Shown: positions 1 to 7,388 of the stretch, one piece after another | Layout of the letters: each line of letters starts with the position of its first letter | How positions within the stretch are numbered: the first letter of the stretch is position 1 | DNA from: Roseobacter insulae | GTDB lineage: Bacteria; Pseudomonadota; Alphaproteobacteria; Rhodobacterales; Rhodobacteraceae | Length of the DNA stretch: 64,000 nt | Assembly: GCF_019375555.1 (NCBI RefSeq) | Contig: NZ_JAHXDN010000004.1 | Span: 372,001 to 436,000, forward strand | Direction of reading: 5' to 3' | Translations under genes and position numbers: made by a program | The notes under the pieces: generated by a model | The model's database searches: none | Seen by the model: the letters and a program-made list of their open reading frames with translations, nothing else | Told to the model about the DNA's origin: nothing

Positions 1-545
1 GCCTGGCGACGCGCCGCATCCTTTCCATTAGCGACAGATTCGCCCCTCATCCGATCCGGATTGACACTAAAAATACACGCATGGCACGAACAATCTCGCT
101 TTTCCTTCGCCCAGGCAATTTTTTTCAAAGCGCTTTTGTAGCTTGTTTCCGGCAGTTTTTTATTGCTGACCCGCCTGCCAGCCGCTAGCCCAAAATTCCG
201 CCTGCTATCAAGGTTCAGGAGCGACACTGAGTGTTCAAAATGCGCCACATGCAAAGAAATGTGATATGCTTCGCATTCATCAAGTCGATTTCGCGACAGC
301 AGGTTCTGGCCGCGCAGGTTGGATCGAAAGGCCTGCACCCCGGTTTGCTGCTGATGCCACAGGCGATATCACCCCTTTTGCTCTGAAATCGCATCGGCGG
401 TTGGGGTTGACGGCAAGACATAAAATTTTGACACTCCCGCCGTCCCCAAACGGGCATCAAGAAAGCAGGTCAACTGCATCACCGCGTCGGCGCAATCAAC
501 CGGCATAGCGCGACGGGACGTCGCGCACTAACAGAGAGGAAGAAA
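1..545. other. Non-coding stretch at the left edge, upstream of the solute-binding protein gene
   Basis: I see no convincing gene here. The open frames on both strands are short and their translations resemble no family I know. The stretch is less GC-rich than the neighbouring genes. It contains two TTGACA hexamers (from 61 and from about 428), neither followed by a good -10 box at normal spacing. It also holds a 10-base palindrome AAAGCGCTTT at 127-136. A purine-rich ribosome-binding site (GAGGAAG) immediately precedes the start codon at 546. The stretch probably carries the promoter and leader of the downstream gene, and possibly the promoter of a divergent gene beyond the left edge. Confidence 0.5.
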
Positions 546-2210
546 ATGACATTTTTCACACGTACCGGCAAACCTTTGCCGAAGTCCGTCGTGGACTCCG
601 CAGCCAAGGTCGGTTCCGATCCTGTCAATCGTCGCGAGTTCCTGGCAATGGCCAGCGCGTTCGGCGCAACCGCTGCGACCGCGTACTCGATGATCGGCAT
701 GGCCGCGCCGGCGCGCGCCGATGGCCACAAGGAAGGTGGCACTGTGCGCATGCAGCAGGAAGTTCGCGCGCTGAAAGATCCGCGCACCTATGACTGGTCG
801 CAGATCGCCAACTTCAGCCGCGGCTGGCTGGAATACCTCGTGATCTACGAAAACGACGGCACGTTCACCCCCGCCCTGCTGGAAAGCTGGGAGATCAACG
901 ACAACGCGACGGAATACACCCTGAACGTCCGCAAAGGCGTGAAGTGGAACAACGGCGACGACTTCACGGCCGACGACGTTGCACGCAACATCTCCGGCTG
1001 GTGTGACAAGGGCCTTGAAGGCAACTCCATGGCGGGTCGTTTTGGTGTCCTGATTGACGAGGCGACAGGTCAGGCGATTGACGGCGCCATCTCGGTTGTC
1101 GATAGCCACACGGTGAAGCTGGCCTTGCCACGTCCGGACATCTCGCTGATCCCCGGCATGGCGGATTACCCTGCCGCGATCACCCCGGCTGGCTTTAACC
1201 CGGAAACGATGCTCGACAATCCGATCGGCACCGGCCCGTACCTGCCTGAATCGCTGGAAGTCGGCGTGAAAAGCGTGATGGTCAAGAACCCGGACCATAC
1301 CTGGTGGGGCACGGAAGTCTTTGGCGGACCCTACATTGACCGTCTGGAATACATCGACTACGGCACCGACCCCTCTGCCTTTGTCGCCGCGGCCGAAGCG
1401 GAAGAAATCGATGCGCTCTACTCCATTGAGGGCGACTTCATCGACATCTTCGCGACATTGGACGGCTGGGTGGAGAACTCCATCGCCACCGCCGCAACCA
1501 TCGTTATCCGCCCCAACCAACTGGCAGAAGTCGATGGCATGAAACCCTATGCTGACAAGCGTGTCCGTCAGGCTCTGGCCATGGCGGTCGACAACTCGGT
1601 CCTGTTGGAGCTGGGGTATGGCGGTCGCGGAATAGAGGCTGAAAACCACCATGTTGGACCGATGCACCCCGACTATGCGGAATTGCCTCCGCGCAAGGTG
1701 GACCCGGCAGCGGCCAAGGCCCTGATGGACGAAGCCGGGATGGGCGATTTTGAGCATGAGCTCTACTCCATCGACGATGCGTGGCGCAAGGACACCACCG
1801 ATGCCGTCGCTGCGCAGCTGCGTGACGCGGGCATCAAGGTGAAGCGGACAATCCTGCCCGGCTCGACCTTCTGGAACGACTGGGTGAAATATCCGTTCTC
1901 CTCGACCAACTGGAACCACCGTCCCCTGGGTGTCCAGATCTGGGCGCTGGCATATCGGTCGGGGGAGGCGTGGAACGAGTTCGGCTGGTCCAATGCGGAG
2001 TTCGACAAGATGCTCGACGTCGCGCTTGCCACGGCGGATGTCGAGGAACGGCGCAAGCTGATGAAGGACATGGAGGCGCTGATCCAGGATGAAGGTGTGA
2101 CGATCCAGCCCTATTGGCGGTCGCTCTACAACTTCACCAAGGAAGGCCTTATCGGTGCGGGTCACCACATCGCCTTCGAGTATCATCCGGCGCGTATGGC
2201 CTGGACCTGA
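546..2210 (+). CDS. ABC transporter substrate-binding protein, peptide/nickel family 5, Tat-exported
   Basis: This 554-residue periplasmic binding protein belongs to the DppA/OppA family (SBP_bac_5), which delivers peptides, nickel or other solutes to an ABC permease. The N-terminus has a twin-arginine signal: Arg29-Arg30 in NRREFL, a hydrophobic stretch to about residue 52, and a likely cleavage after ARA near residue 58, so Tat export of a folded protein is expected. The NPIGTGPY motif and the conserved C-terminal part typical of the family are present. The start has a GAGGAAG ribosome-binding site. No permease or ATPase gene follows; a terminator sits about 20 bases after the stop, so it appears monocistronic. 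The substrate is unknown. Its closeness to the box cluster suggests, but does not show, an aromatic or related substrate. Confidence 0.9.
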   Translation: MTFFTRTGKPLPKSVVDSAAKVGSDPVNRREFLAMASAFGATAATAYSMIGMAAPARADGHKEGGTVRMQQEVRALKDPRTYDWSQIANFSRGWLEYLVIYENDGTFTPALLESWEINDNATEYTLNVRKGVKWNNGDDFTADDVARNISGWCDKGLEGNSMAGRFGVLIDEATGQAIDGAISVVDSHTVKLALPRPDISLIPGMADYPAAITPAGFNPETMLDNPIGTGPYLPESLEVGVKSVMVKNPDHTWWGTEVFGGPYIDRLEYIDYGTDPSAFVAAAEAEEIDALYSIEGDFIDIFATLDGWVENSIATAATIVIRPNQLAEVDGMKPYADKRVRQALAMAVDNSVLLELGYGGRGIEAENHHVGPMHPDYAELPPRKVDPAAAKALMDEAGMGDFEHELYSIDDAWRKDTTDAVAAQLRDAGIKVKRTILPGSTFWNDWVKYPFSSTNWNHRPLGVQIWALAYRSGEAWNEFGWSNAEFDKMLDVALATADVEERRKLMKDMEALIQDEGVTIQPYWRSLYNFTKEGLIGAGHHIAFEYHPARMAWT

Positions 2211-2229
2211 TCCACAGGAAATCAAAAGA

Positions 2230-2256
2230 GGGTCGCGCCTGGCGCGGCCCTTTTTT
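2230..2256 (+). terminator. Rho-independent terminator after the solute-binding protein gene
   Basis: A GC-rich hairpin (GGGTCGCGCC and GGCGCGGCCC, one G-U type pair, very short loop) is followed directly by six T. It lies 20 bases after the stop codon at 2210 and separates this gene from the DUF2165 gene. Confidence 0.85.
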
Positions 2257-2292
2257 CTTGACGGGGTTTCCACTTACCAAAAGGGCGTGCAC

Positions 2293-2781
2293 ATGGAAAT
2301 CGCGGTTTTAGTGGCGCAATCCGTGGCAACCGGCCTGATCGCATGCTGGTTGACACTCGGCCTGCGTGATAACCTGCTTTACCCTTCGGTGAACGAGACA
2401 TACACCGCCCAGGTGCTCGCAATGACCCGTTTGCGGGCGGAATACCCGGACGAATTTGCCGCCGTGGCCCACCGTGCCATCACTGATCGGAAGATCCAGT
2501 TATTGGCATTCCGCAGCGTGCTGATCGCCGAATTTCTGACCTGTGTGCTGCTGTGGCTGGGCGCCCTTGGCCTGCTGCTGGCTACCGCCGGGTTTGTGGC
2601 GCCAGACTCTGGTCGCATTCTTGCGATGCTTGGCGCAGTTGGTTTCACCACGGTCTGGGCAGGCTTTTTGATTGTTGGAAACCACTTCTGCTACTGGTTC
2701 TGCCACGAAGCTGCACAGAACACGCACTATCAGATGACGTTGTGGGGATTGGCCACAGTAATCCTTATCTGCCAGACTTGA
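2293..2781 (+). CDS. DUF2165 family small integral membrane protein
   Basis: This is a 162-residue membrane protein of unknown function. It has four probable transmembrane helices: about residues 3-22, 75-98, 108-132 and 143-160. The C-terminal segment with GNHFCYWF and QNTHYQMTLWG matches what I recall of DUF2165. The ATG at 2293 is chosen because an earlier in-frame start (2155) would overlap the preceding gene and its terminator. The gene is transcribed alone after that terminator and converges with the next minus-strand gene, four bases away. I assign no function. Confidence 0.8.
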   Translation: MEIAVLVAQSVATGLIACWLTLGLRDNLLYPSVNETYTAQVLAMTRLRAEYPDEFAAVAHRAITDRKIQLLAFRSVLIAEFLTCVLLWLGALGLLLATAGFVAPDSGRILAMLGAVGFTTVWAGFLIVGNHFCYWFCHEAAQNTHYQMTLWGLATVILICQT

Positions 2782-2785
2782 CCGC

Positions 2786-3421
2786 TTAGGGTGGCTCGAA
2801 CATCTGGCCGATGTGGGGGCTTGGATGCAGGTGCGCGCCGTCAGATCGGGACAGCCGCGCCATGGCCGCCAGCAGGTTGTCCTGTCCGCGTGTGCGCGCA
2901 TGGGTCACAATGCCCCCGGTGACGGCCGGAAAACCGATACCGTCAATGCTCGCGCGATCCAGACGGAGCTGTCCATCTCGCCCGAGCCTCGGCAAAAGAT
3001 CCGCCGCAGCGTTTATGACGCTCAGCACCAGCCGCTCGATCAGGTCTTCATCGGACAGCGTGCGGCGCGCCACACCGGCAAACCGGGCTTCTTCGCGCAG
3101 TAAATCCTCGACCAGCGGATCAATCACCAACCCGCCACCGCCGGGGTAGCGATACCAGCCGACACCCACCTTTCGGCCCAGGCGGCCTTCGGCGACCATG
3201 CGGGGCACAATCGGGAGGTCATGGCCCGCCGCATTCATCGCACGATCTTCCGGGGTCATATCGAGACCATCCGCATCATGCGCTTCGCACACGCCCGTCG
3301 AGAACCCGAAGCGGGTCATTGCCTCGTCCAGCTCCCACGGGTTGGTAGCATCCATCAGCAGCCGCTCAGAGGCCGCGCGCAGGGCACTTTTCAACGCCCG
3401 GGCAGCGGCCTGATCGGTCAT
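2786..3421 (-). CDS. Stand-alone 3-hydroxyacyl-CoA dehydrogenase C-terminal domain protein
   Basis: This 211-residue protein resembles only the C-terminal half of FadB/FadJ. A first 3HCDH C-terminal repeat spans about residues 24-90 (NPWELDEAMTRFGF, then a GLDM segment). A second lies at about 125-190 (IERLVLSVINAAADLL, then IDGIGFPAVTGG). The N-terminal Rossmann NAD-binding domain and the crotonase domain are both absent, so it cannot by itself be a normal 3-hydroxyacyl-CoA dehydrogenase. Its ATG overlaps the boxR stop (ATGA), so the two are translationally coupled. Lower benzoyl-CoA degradation needs a 3-hydroxyadipyl-CoA dehydrogenase; this could be a partner subunit for it, a CoA-ester binding protein, or a remnant. 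The frame is intact with no sign of decay. Confidence 0.8.
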   Translation of the reverse strand: MTDQAAARALKSALRAASERLLMDATNPWELDEAMTRFGFSTGVCEAHDADGLDMTPEDRAMNAAGHDLPIVPRMVAEGRLGRKVGVGWYRYPGGGGLVIDPLVEDLLREEARFAGVARRTLSDEDLIERLVLSVINAAADLLPRLGRDGQLRLDRASIDGIGFPAVTGGIVTHARTRGQDNLLAAMARLSRSDGAHLHPSPHIGQMFEPP

Positions 3422-4308
3422 GCCGCAGGCACGTCCAGAAACCGTTTGGAAGCGATCACTTTCATCAGATCGTTCAACGACGCGGGAACTGTCCGGTTGG
3501 AGGTATCGACCTGCGCCTCCGCGCGCTCGTAAAGTGGCGTCCGCGTGCGCAAGAGCGCCTTGAGCTGCTCCATCGCCTCGGGGTTGCCCTTCATCGGGCG
3601 CAGGTCACCCTGCGCGCGCACCCGCAACATGTGCTCCGCTGGCGAGGTGCGCAGCCACACCGTATGGAACCGCTCCAGAACCTGAGCATAGGTGCGCTCT
3701 TCGGCGACAAGACCACCTGCAACAGCAAGGATCATCCGGTCATGCCGCTCCACGATGCGCGCCACCGCTTCCGCCTCAAGCCCGCGGTATCCGTCCTGAC
3801 CGTAAAACGCCATGACCTCGGACAGCGGCATGCCGGTGTGGGATTCGATCTCGTTATTCAACTCGACAAATGGCAACCGCAGGGCTTCGCCCGCCAGCTT
3901 GCCCAGCGTGCTTTTACCCGCCCCTCGCAGACCGATCAGGCAAATCCGCCCGGCGCGCAGTACCGCGGGGTTTTGCGGGGCCAGCAGCGCACGCACCTGC
4001 TGCTGGACATCCTGCGGCGCGTGACGGTACAGCATTGCCACCCGCTGCACTTCCATGTCCCACGGCGCGCTTTCTGACAGCAAGTGCTCGATCTTGACGT
4101 CGAGTGCATCGGACACGCGTTGCAGCAGAGCAATCGAAATATTACCCTCACCAGCTTCGAGTTGCGCGAGGTAGCGCGGCGAGACGCCTGAGCGTTCGGA
4201 CAGGGCCCGCCGGGGCAATCCCTGAGCCTTGCGCGCCTCGCGCACACGTGTCGCCAGCCGCGAGATGACCGTCGCCGCCGGTTCTGACCGGGTGATCACG
4301 TCAGGCAT
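3418..4308 (-). CDS. boxR: BoxR-type transcriptional regulator (XRE HTH fused to shikimate-kinase-like domain)
   Basis: This 296-residue protein resembles BzdR/BoxR, which represses benzoyl-CoA pathway genes and is released by benzoyl-CoA. Residues about 20-75 form an XRE-type helix-turn-helix (RALSERSGVSPRYLAQLEAG). A linker follows. The C-terminal half, from about residue 120, is shikimate-kinase-like with the P-loop GLRGAGKST, thought to be the effector-binding part in this family. ATG 4308 is preferred because GAGG lies five bases upstream; the longer frame would begin with TTG. A degenerate TGCA-type palindrome lies just upstream (4326-4339), so autoregulation is plausible. The gene follows boxA by about 110 bases. 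Confidence 0.92.
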   Translation of the reverse strand: MPDVITRSEPAATVISRLATRVREARKAQGLPRRALSERSGVSPRYLAQLEAGEGNISIALLQRVSDALDVKIEHLLSESAPWDMEVQRVAMLYRHAPQDVQQQVRALLAPQNPAVLRAGRICLIGLRGAGKSTLGKLAGEALRLPFVELNNEIESHTGMPLSEVMAFYGQDGYRGLEAEAVARIVERHDRMILAVAGGLVAEERTYAQVLERFHTVWLRTSPAEHMLRVRAQGDLRPMKGNPEAMEQLKALLRTRTPLYERAEAQVDTSNRTVPASLNDLMKVIASKRFLDVPAA

Positions 4309-4325
4309 GGAAGCCTCGGCATTTT

Positions 4326-4339
4326 CGTACAATAATGCA
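4326..4339 (-). promoter_or_regulatory. Possible degenerate BoxR operator in front of boxR
   Basis: On the minus strand this reads TGCATTATTGTACG. It shares the first eight bases with the palindromic sites upstream of boxC and the benzoate-CoA ligase gene, but has a degenerate second half (TACG for TGCA). It lies about 20 bases before the boxR start codon, where a bound repressor would block the gene. This is inference from motif similarity only. Confidence 0.35.
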
Positions 4340-4418
4340 TATCATTCTGAGGAAACTAGGGCACGCGCCACGGATTTCAGGTCAGAATGGCAACATGTCG
4401 CATCTTTTTTGCGATGCG

Positions 4419-5615
4419 CTAATAGGTTTCGACGTGATACCGGCCCGCATTCCGCATCTGGTCGCGCAGATCGGACCATTGCACACCGACACCGCGGGCA
4501 ATGTCACTCATGGCCTCTTCGACACCCTGCTCCATCGCCTTCAGGCCGCAGATGTAGACATGTGTGTTTTCATCGGTGATCAGCGCGGCAATCATCTCCG
4601 CCTGCTGGCGCAGCTTGTCCTGCACATATTGCTTTGGGCCGTCTTTCTGACGGCTGAAGGCAAATTCCTTGCGCATGAAACTGTCCGGCACTTTCTTGAG
4701 TGGCCCGAAATAAGGCAAATCGCGCGGACTGCGCGCGCCGAACACCAGCGTCAGGCTGTCCTTTGCCGATGACATTTCACGCTGACGCCGCATGGTGAAA
4801 CCGCGGAATGGTGCTGACCCGGTGCCGGTGCAGATCATCAGGAGATGTGCCTTCGGATCGGACGGCATCAGGAAAGTGGACCCGAAAGGGCCGGTAATCT
4901 GAACCTCGGCACCTTTTTCAAGATCACATACGTAGTTGGAACATATCCCTTTTTCTTCGCGCTTTACGGTCAAGGAGACGTTGTTGAAACCGGGGCGCTC
5001 GCCGTCGCGGGGGCTTGAGACCGAATAGAGACGCGGCAAATGTGGGTCGCCATTGGCATCTGTTCCGGGCGCGATGATGCCGATGCTCTGACCTTCGAGA
5101 ACCGGGAACGGCAGGCTGGCCAAGTCCAGAATGATGTGGCGGACGTCGCCGTCGCTGTCGGCTTCGGTTAGCCGGTAGTTGCCCTGCACCTTCGCGGTGG
5201 CAGGCGCGCCGAGAGTATAGAGGTTTATTGTCGGTTTCGAGGCCGAGGCAGGCGCTTTGACCTTCCCTCCGGCACCCTTGTGCGCCTCCGCCAGCAAAGC
5301 CGCGATCGCGTCATCATGCGCCTCTATACCGTCGTCAGATGCGTCCGGTTCGAGCGCGATATCTTCCTGCTCGGGAAGTTCATCGAAGCCGTATTGCTGG
5401 GCCAGACTGTAAGGCGTGTCGACCACACGCCATTCATCAATCGAACCAGTGGGGCAAACGGGAATGCAATCCATGCAGAAATTGCAGGTATCGGGGTCGA
5501 CAACGACGTTATTGTCGTCATGCTGGATCGCCCCGATGGGGCATGTCATCTCGCAGGTGTAGCAGCGGATGCAGATTTCAGGGTCAATGAGATGTTGTTT
5601 TACAGGTTGATTCAT
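4419..5615 (-). CDS. boxA: Benzoyl-CoA 2,3-epoxidase, reductase component BoxA
   Basis: BoxA passes electrons from NADPH to the di-iron oxygenase BoxB, which epoxidises benzoyl-CoA. The 398-residue protein starts with a two-cluster ferredoxin domain: Cys15, 18, 21, 25 and Cys44, 47, 50, 54 form two CxxCxxCxxxC motifs for [4Fe-4S] clusters. An acidic linker (about residues 80-120) leads to a ferredoxin-NADP reductase module with FAD-binding RLYSVSS and a nucleotide-binding MICTGTGSAPFRG segment. The C-terminus ends in Tyr, as is usual for this reductase family. Its ATG overlaps the stop of a 47-residue Cys-rich ORF (ATGA), and boxB lies 226 bases upstream. Confidence 0.96.
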   Translation of the reverse strand: MNQPVKQHLIDPEICIRCYTCEMTCPIGAIQHDDNNVVVDPDTCNFCMDCIPVCPTGSIDEWRVVDTPYSLAQQYGFDELPEQEDIALEPDASDDGIEAHDDAIAALLAEAHKGAGGKVKAPASASKPTINLYTLGAPATAKVQGNYRLTEADSDGDVRHIILDLASLPFPVLEGQSIGIIAPGTDANGDPHLPRLYSVSSPRDGERPGFNNVSLTVKREEKGICSNYVCDLEKGAEVQITGPFGSTFLMPSDPKAHLLMICTGTGSAPFRGFTMRRQREMSSAKDSLTLVFGARSPRDLPYFGPLKKVPDSFMRKEFAFSRQKDGPKQYVQDKLRQQAEMIAALITDENTHVYICGLKAMEQGVEEAMSDIARGVGVQWSDLRDQMRNAGRYHVETY

Positions 5616-5755
5616 GGGCTGGCGGCAGACCTGTGCAGCACCGTTTCCGGCAAGAACGCAAGATCAACGATTTCGCGGCACAGCCCCTGGCAATCGGTGC
5701 ATCCAATGCAGTTCGGGCGCGGGGTCTGCGGGGTCTTGGCGGTTGGGGTCTTCAT
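5612..5755 (-). CDS. Small Cys-rich protein (47 aa) translationally coupled to boxA
   Basis: A short frame lies between boxB and boxA. The start codon follows a good AAAAGGAG site and the stop overlaps the boxA start (ATGA). The predicted peptide has a Thr/Pro-rich first 14 residues, then CIGCTDCQGLCREIVDLAFL, then a short tail. The four cysteines (16, 19, 22, 26) form CxxCxxCxxxC, the same spacing as each half of the BoxA ferredoxin domain, so binding of one [4Fe-4S] cluster is possible. The motif, the ribosome-binding site and the overlap support a real gene. I do not recognise the family. It could be a one-cluster electron carrier or an assembly or oxygen-protection factor for BoxA/BoxB. 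Confidence 0.75.
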   Translation of the reverse strand: MKTPTAKTPQTPRPNCIGCTDCQGLCREIVDLAFLPETVLHRSAASP

Positions 5756-5831
5756 TGGTCCGGTCTCCTTTTCATGCAAAGGTCACTGGCTGTGACGCGG
5801 TCCAGTCTGAGTGGCCCGCGTTGCGATTACG

Positions 5832-5845
5832 TTGATGTGGATCAA
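5832..5845. promoter_or_regulatory. FNR-type box overlapping the boxB stop codon
   Basis: TTGATGTGGATCAA is a perfect match to the FNR/FnrL consensus TTGAT-N4-ATCAA. It overlaps the boxB stop (5842-5844) and its centre is about 83 bases upstream of the small Cys-rich ORF and about 224 upstream of boxA. An fnrL gene is in the same window. The motif is exact; its function at the end of a coding region is inferred. Confidence 0.55.
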
Positions 5846-7293
5846 GCCATGTGCAGTTTCACATATTCAAAATCGCCCGGCTTGTTGTCGATCCCAACCT
5901 TCGGTGGCGCGATCCACGAGGCATATTCGCCGGGTTCGTAACAGGGCACCATCAAGGATTGTATGAAATCGCCATCCGCCTTGGTGGGCAACCACTCGTC
6001 GCGGCGGCTGTTCCACTCCTCAGACGACATGATCGTGCCCTCGGGGTCGACTGCAACGGTCGAAAACACGCCGATCTGCCGGTGGAAGCCTTCGTGCGGC
6101 AGCTTCAGTTCAAATTCGACACCTGCCCTGGCAATCGCCTTGTTCCAGCGCCCGACACCCCCTGCGGCATCGCGCACGTAGTCGTCCCTCAACCGCATGT
6201 TGATCGCGGTAAGAGCAGGAACATCCTCGGTAACGATTTTGCCATCCTTGATCGATGTCACCGCGTAGGTGTCATTCTGAAGTTTGTGGTCATCGTCGAT
6301 CCGCAGTTCCATGTAGCGGCCCTTGATGCCGGCATTGAACGCATTTGCGGCGTTGGTGGAGACTTCCTGACCAAACAGATCGAGGCTGAGCGTATAGTGC
6401 AGGTTCAGCTTCTTCTGGATCGTTGGCAGATCAATCACACCCAGATCGCGGATCTTGTTGATATCGTAGGGGTCCGTGATGCCATGTCTGGTCATCGCTT
6501 CCAGGGTGGCCTGAATGGTGCGGCCCACCCCGGTTTCGCCTACGAACATGTGGTGTGCCTCTTCGGTCAGCATGAACCTGCATGTGCGGGACAGCGGGTC
6601 GAATCCCGATTGCGCAAGGCTTTCCAGCTGCATCTTGCCGTCGCGGTCCGTAAAATATGTGAACATGAAAAACGACAGCCAATCGGGCGTTTCCTCATTG
6701 AAGGCCCCCAGCATTCGGGGTGCCTCTTCACTCCCTGACGAGCGTACAAGAAGGTCGTTTGCCTCTTCTCGCCCGTCACGACCAAAGTATTTTTGCAGCA
6801 GGTAGACCATCGCCCAAAGGTGTCGGCCCTCTTCGACGTTGACCTGGAAGAGATTGCGCATGTCATAAAGGGATGGCGCGGTCAGGCCCAGAAACCTTTG
6901 CTGTTCCACCGACCCCGGCTCCGTATCACCCTGAATGACGATCAGCCGCTTGAGCATGTTTCGGTATTCACCGGGCACCTCCTGCCATGCCGGATCGCCA
7001 AAATGCTCTCCCATCGGGATCCTCCGGCCTTCGACAGCTGGCGCGAGCAAAACACCCCAGCGATATTCCGGCATTTTCACATAGTCGAATTTGGCCCAGC
7101 CCTTGGGATCCACGCTCACGGCGGTGCGCAGGTAAACCATGCTCTCCTGAAAATTCTGCGGAATCAGATCGTTCCACCAGTTGATGTAGCCGGGGTGCCA
7201 CTTCTCCAGCGCCTTGAGCACCTTCTTATCGGAACTCAGCCCAACATTGTTTGGGATCTGGCTGTCATAGCTGACGTTGATGAGATCGAGCAT
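5842..7293 (-). CDS. boxB: Benzoyl-CoA 2,3-epoxidase, di-iron oxygenase component BoxB
   Basis: BoxB is the class I di-iron epoxidase that uses O2 and electrons from BoxA to turn benzoyl-CoA into 2,3-epoxybenzoyl-CoA in the cytosol. The 483-residue length matches the family. The carboxylate-bridged di-iron motifs are visible: EEGRH at residues 154-158 and EEAHH at 244-248, within a helical core. The start is preceded by AGGAGG. It follows boxC after a 95-base gap that contains a strong inverted repeat. A perfect FNR-type box overlaps its stop codon. No anomaly in the coding sequence. Confidence 0.97.
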   Translation of the reverse strand: MLDLINVSYDSQIPNNVGLSSDKKVLKALEKWHPGYINWWNDLIPQNFQESMVYLRTAVSVDPKGWAKFDYVKMPEYRWGVLLAPAVEGRRIPMGEHFGDPAWQEVPGEYRNMLKRLIVIQGDTEPGSVEQQRFLGLTAPSLYDMRNLFQVNVEEGRHLWAMVYLLQKYFGRDGREEANDLLVRSSGSEEAPRMLGAFNEETPDWLSFFMFTYFTDRDGKMQLESLAQSGFDPLSRTCRFMLTEEAHHMFVGETGVGRTIQATLEAMTRHGITDPYDINKIRDLGVIDLPTIQKKLNLHYTLSLDLFGQEVSTNAANAFNAGIKGRYMELRIDDDHKLQNDTYAVTSIKDGKIVTEDVPALTAINMRLRDDYVRDAAGGVGRWNKAIARAGVEFELKLPHEGFHRQIGVFSTVAVDPEGTIMSSEEWNSRRDEWLPTKADGDFIQSLMVPCYEPGEYASWIAPPKVGIDNKPGDFEYVKLHMA

Positions 7294-7311
7294 TCATTCC
7301 TCCTGTCGGTC

Positions 7312-7381
7312 GGTGGCCTGAAGCCCACCTTGGAATTTCGGCACCCGTCAACCGGGCGAATAGGGCGGGCTTCAGGCCACC
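7312..7381. repeat. REP/REPIN-like inverted repeat between boxC and boxB
   Basis: GGTGGCCTGAAGCCC (7312-7326) and its exact reverse complement GGGCTTCAGGCCACC (7367-7381) flank a 40-base spacer. Each arm extends into its own imperfect hairpin around TTCA, and the right arm is preceded by TAGGG. Two REP-like units in opposite orientation are the usual layout of REPIN/BIME elements. It could act as an mRNA stability or processing element that sets boxC versus boxB/A levels. There is no T-tract, so it is not a normal terminator. Confidence 0.6.
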
Positions 7382-7388
7382 TATGCTG

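Noticed and set aside
61-66. TTGACA as a -35 box (and another at about 428)
   Set aside because: No -10-like hexamer at 16-18 bases downstream in either case.
127-136. AAAGCGCTTT palindrome as a LacI-family operator
   Set aside because: It is a short palindrome with no regulator nearby and no second copy seen; too weak to list as a site.
528-2273. A 581-codon open frame on the minus strand across the solute-binding protein gene
   Set aside because: It is the antisense shadow of a GC-rich gene. Its translation is rich in Arg, His and Val with no domain, and the plus-strand product is a clear family member.
6250-6263. Second FNR-like site inside boxB (TTGATCGATGTCAC)
   Set aside because: It matches only 8 of 10 defined bases and lies deep in a coding region, so it is within chance expectation.
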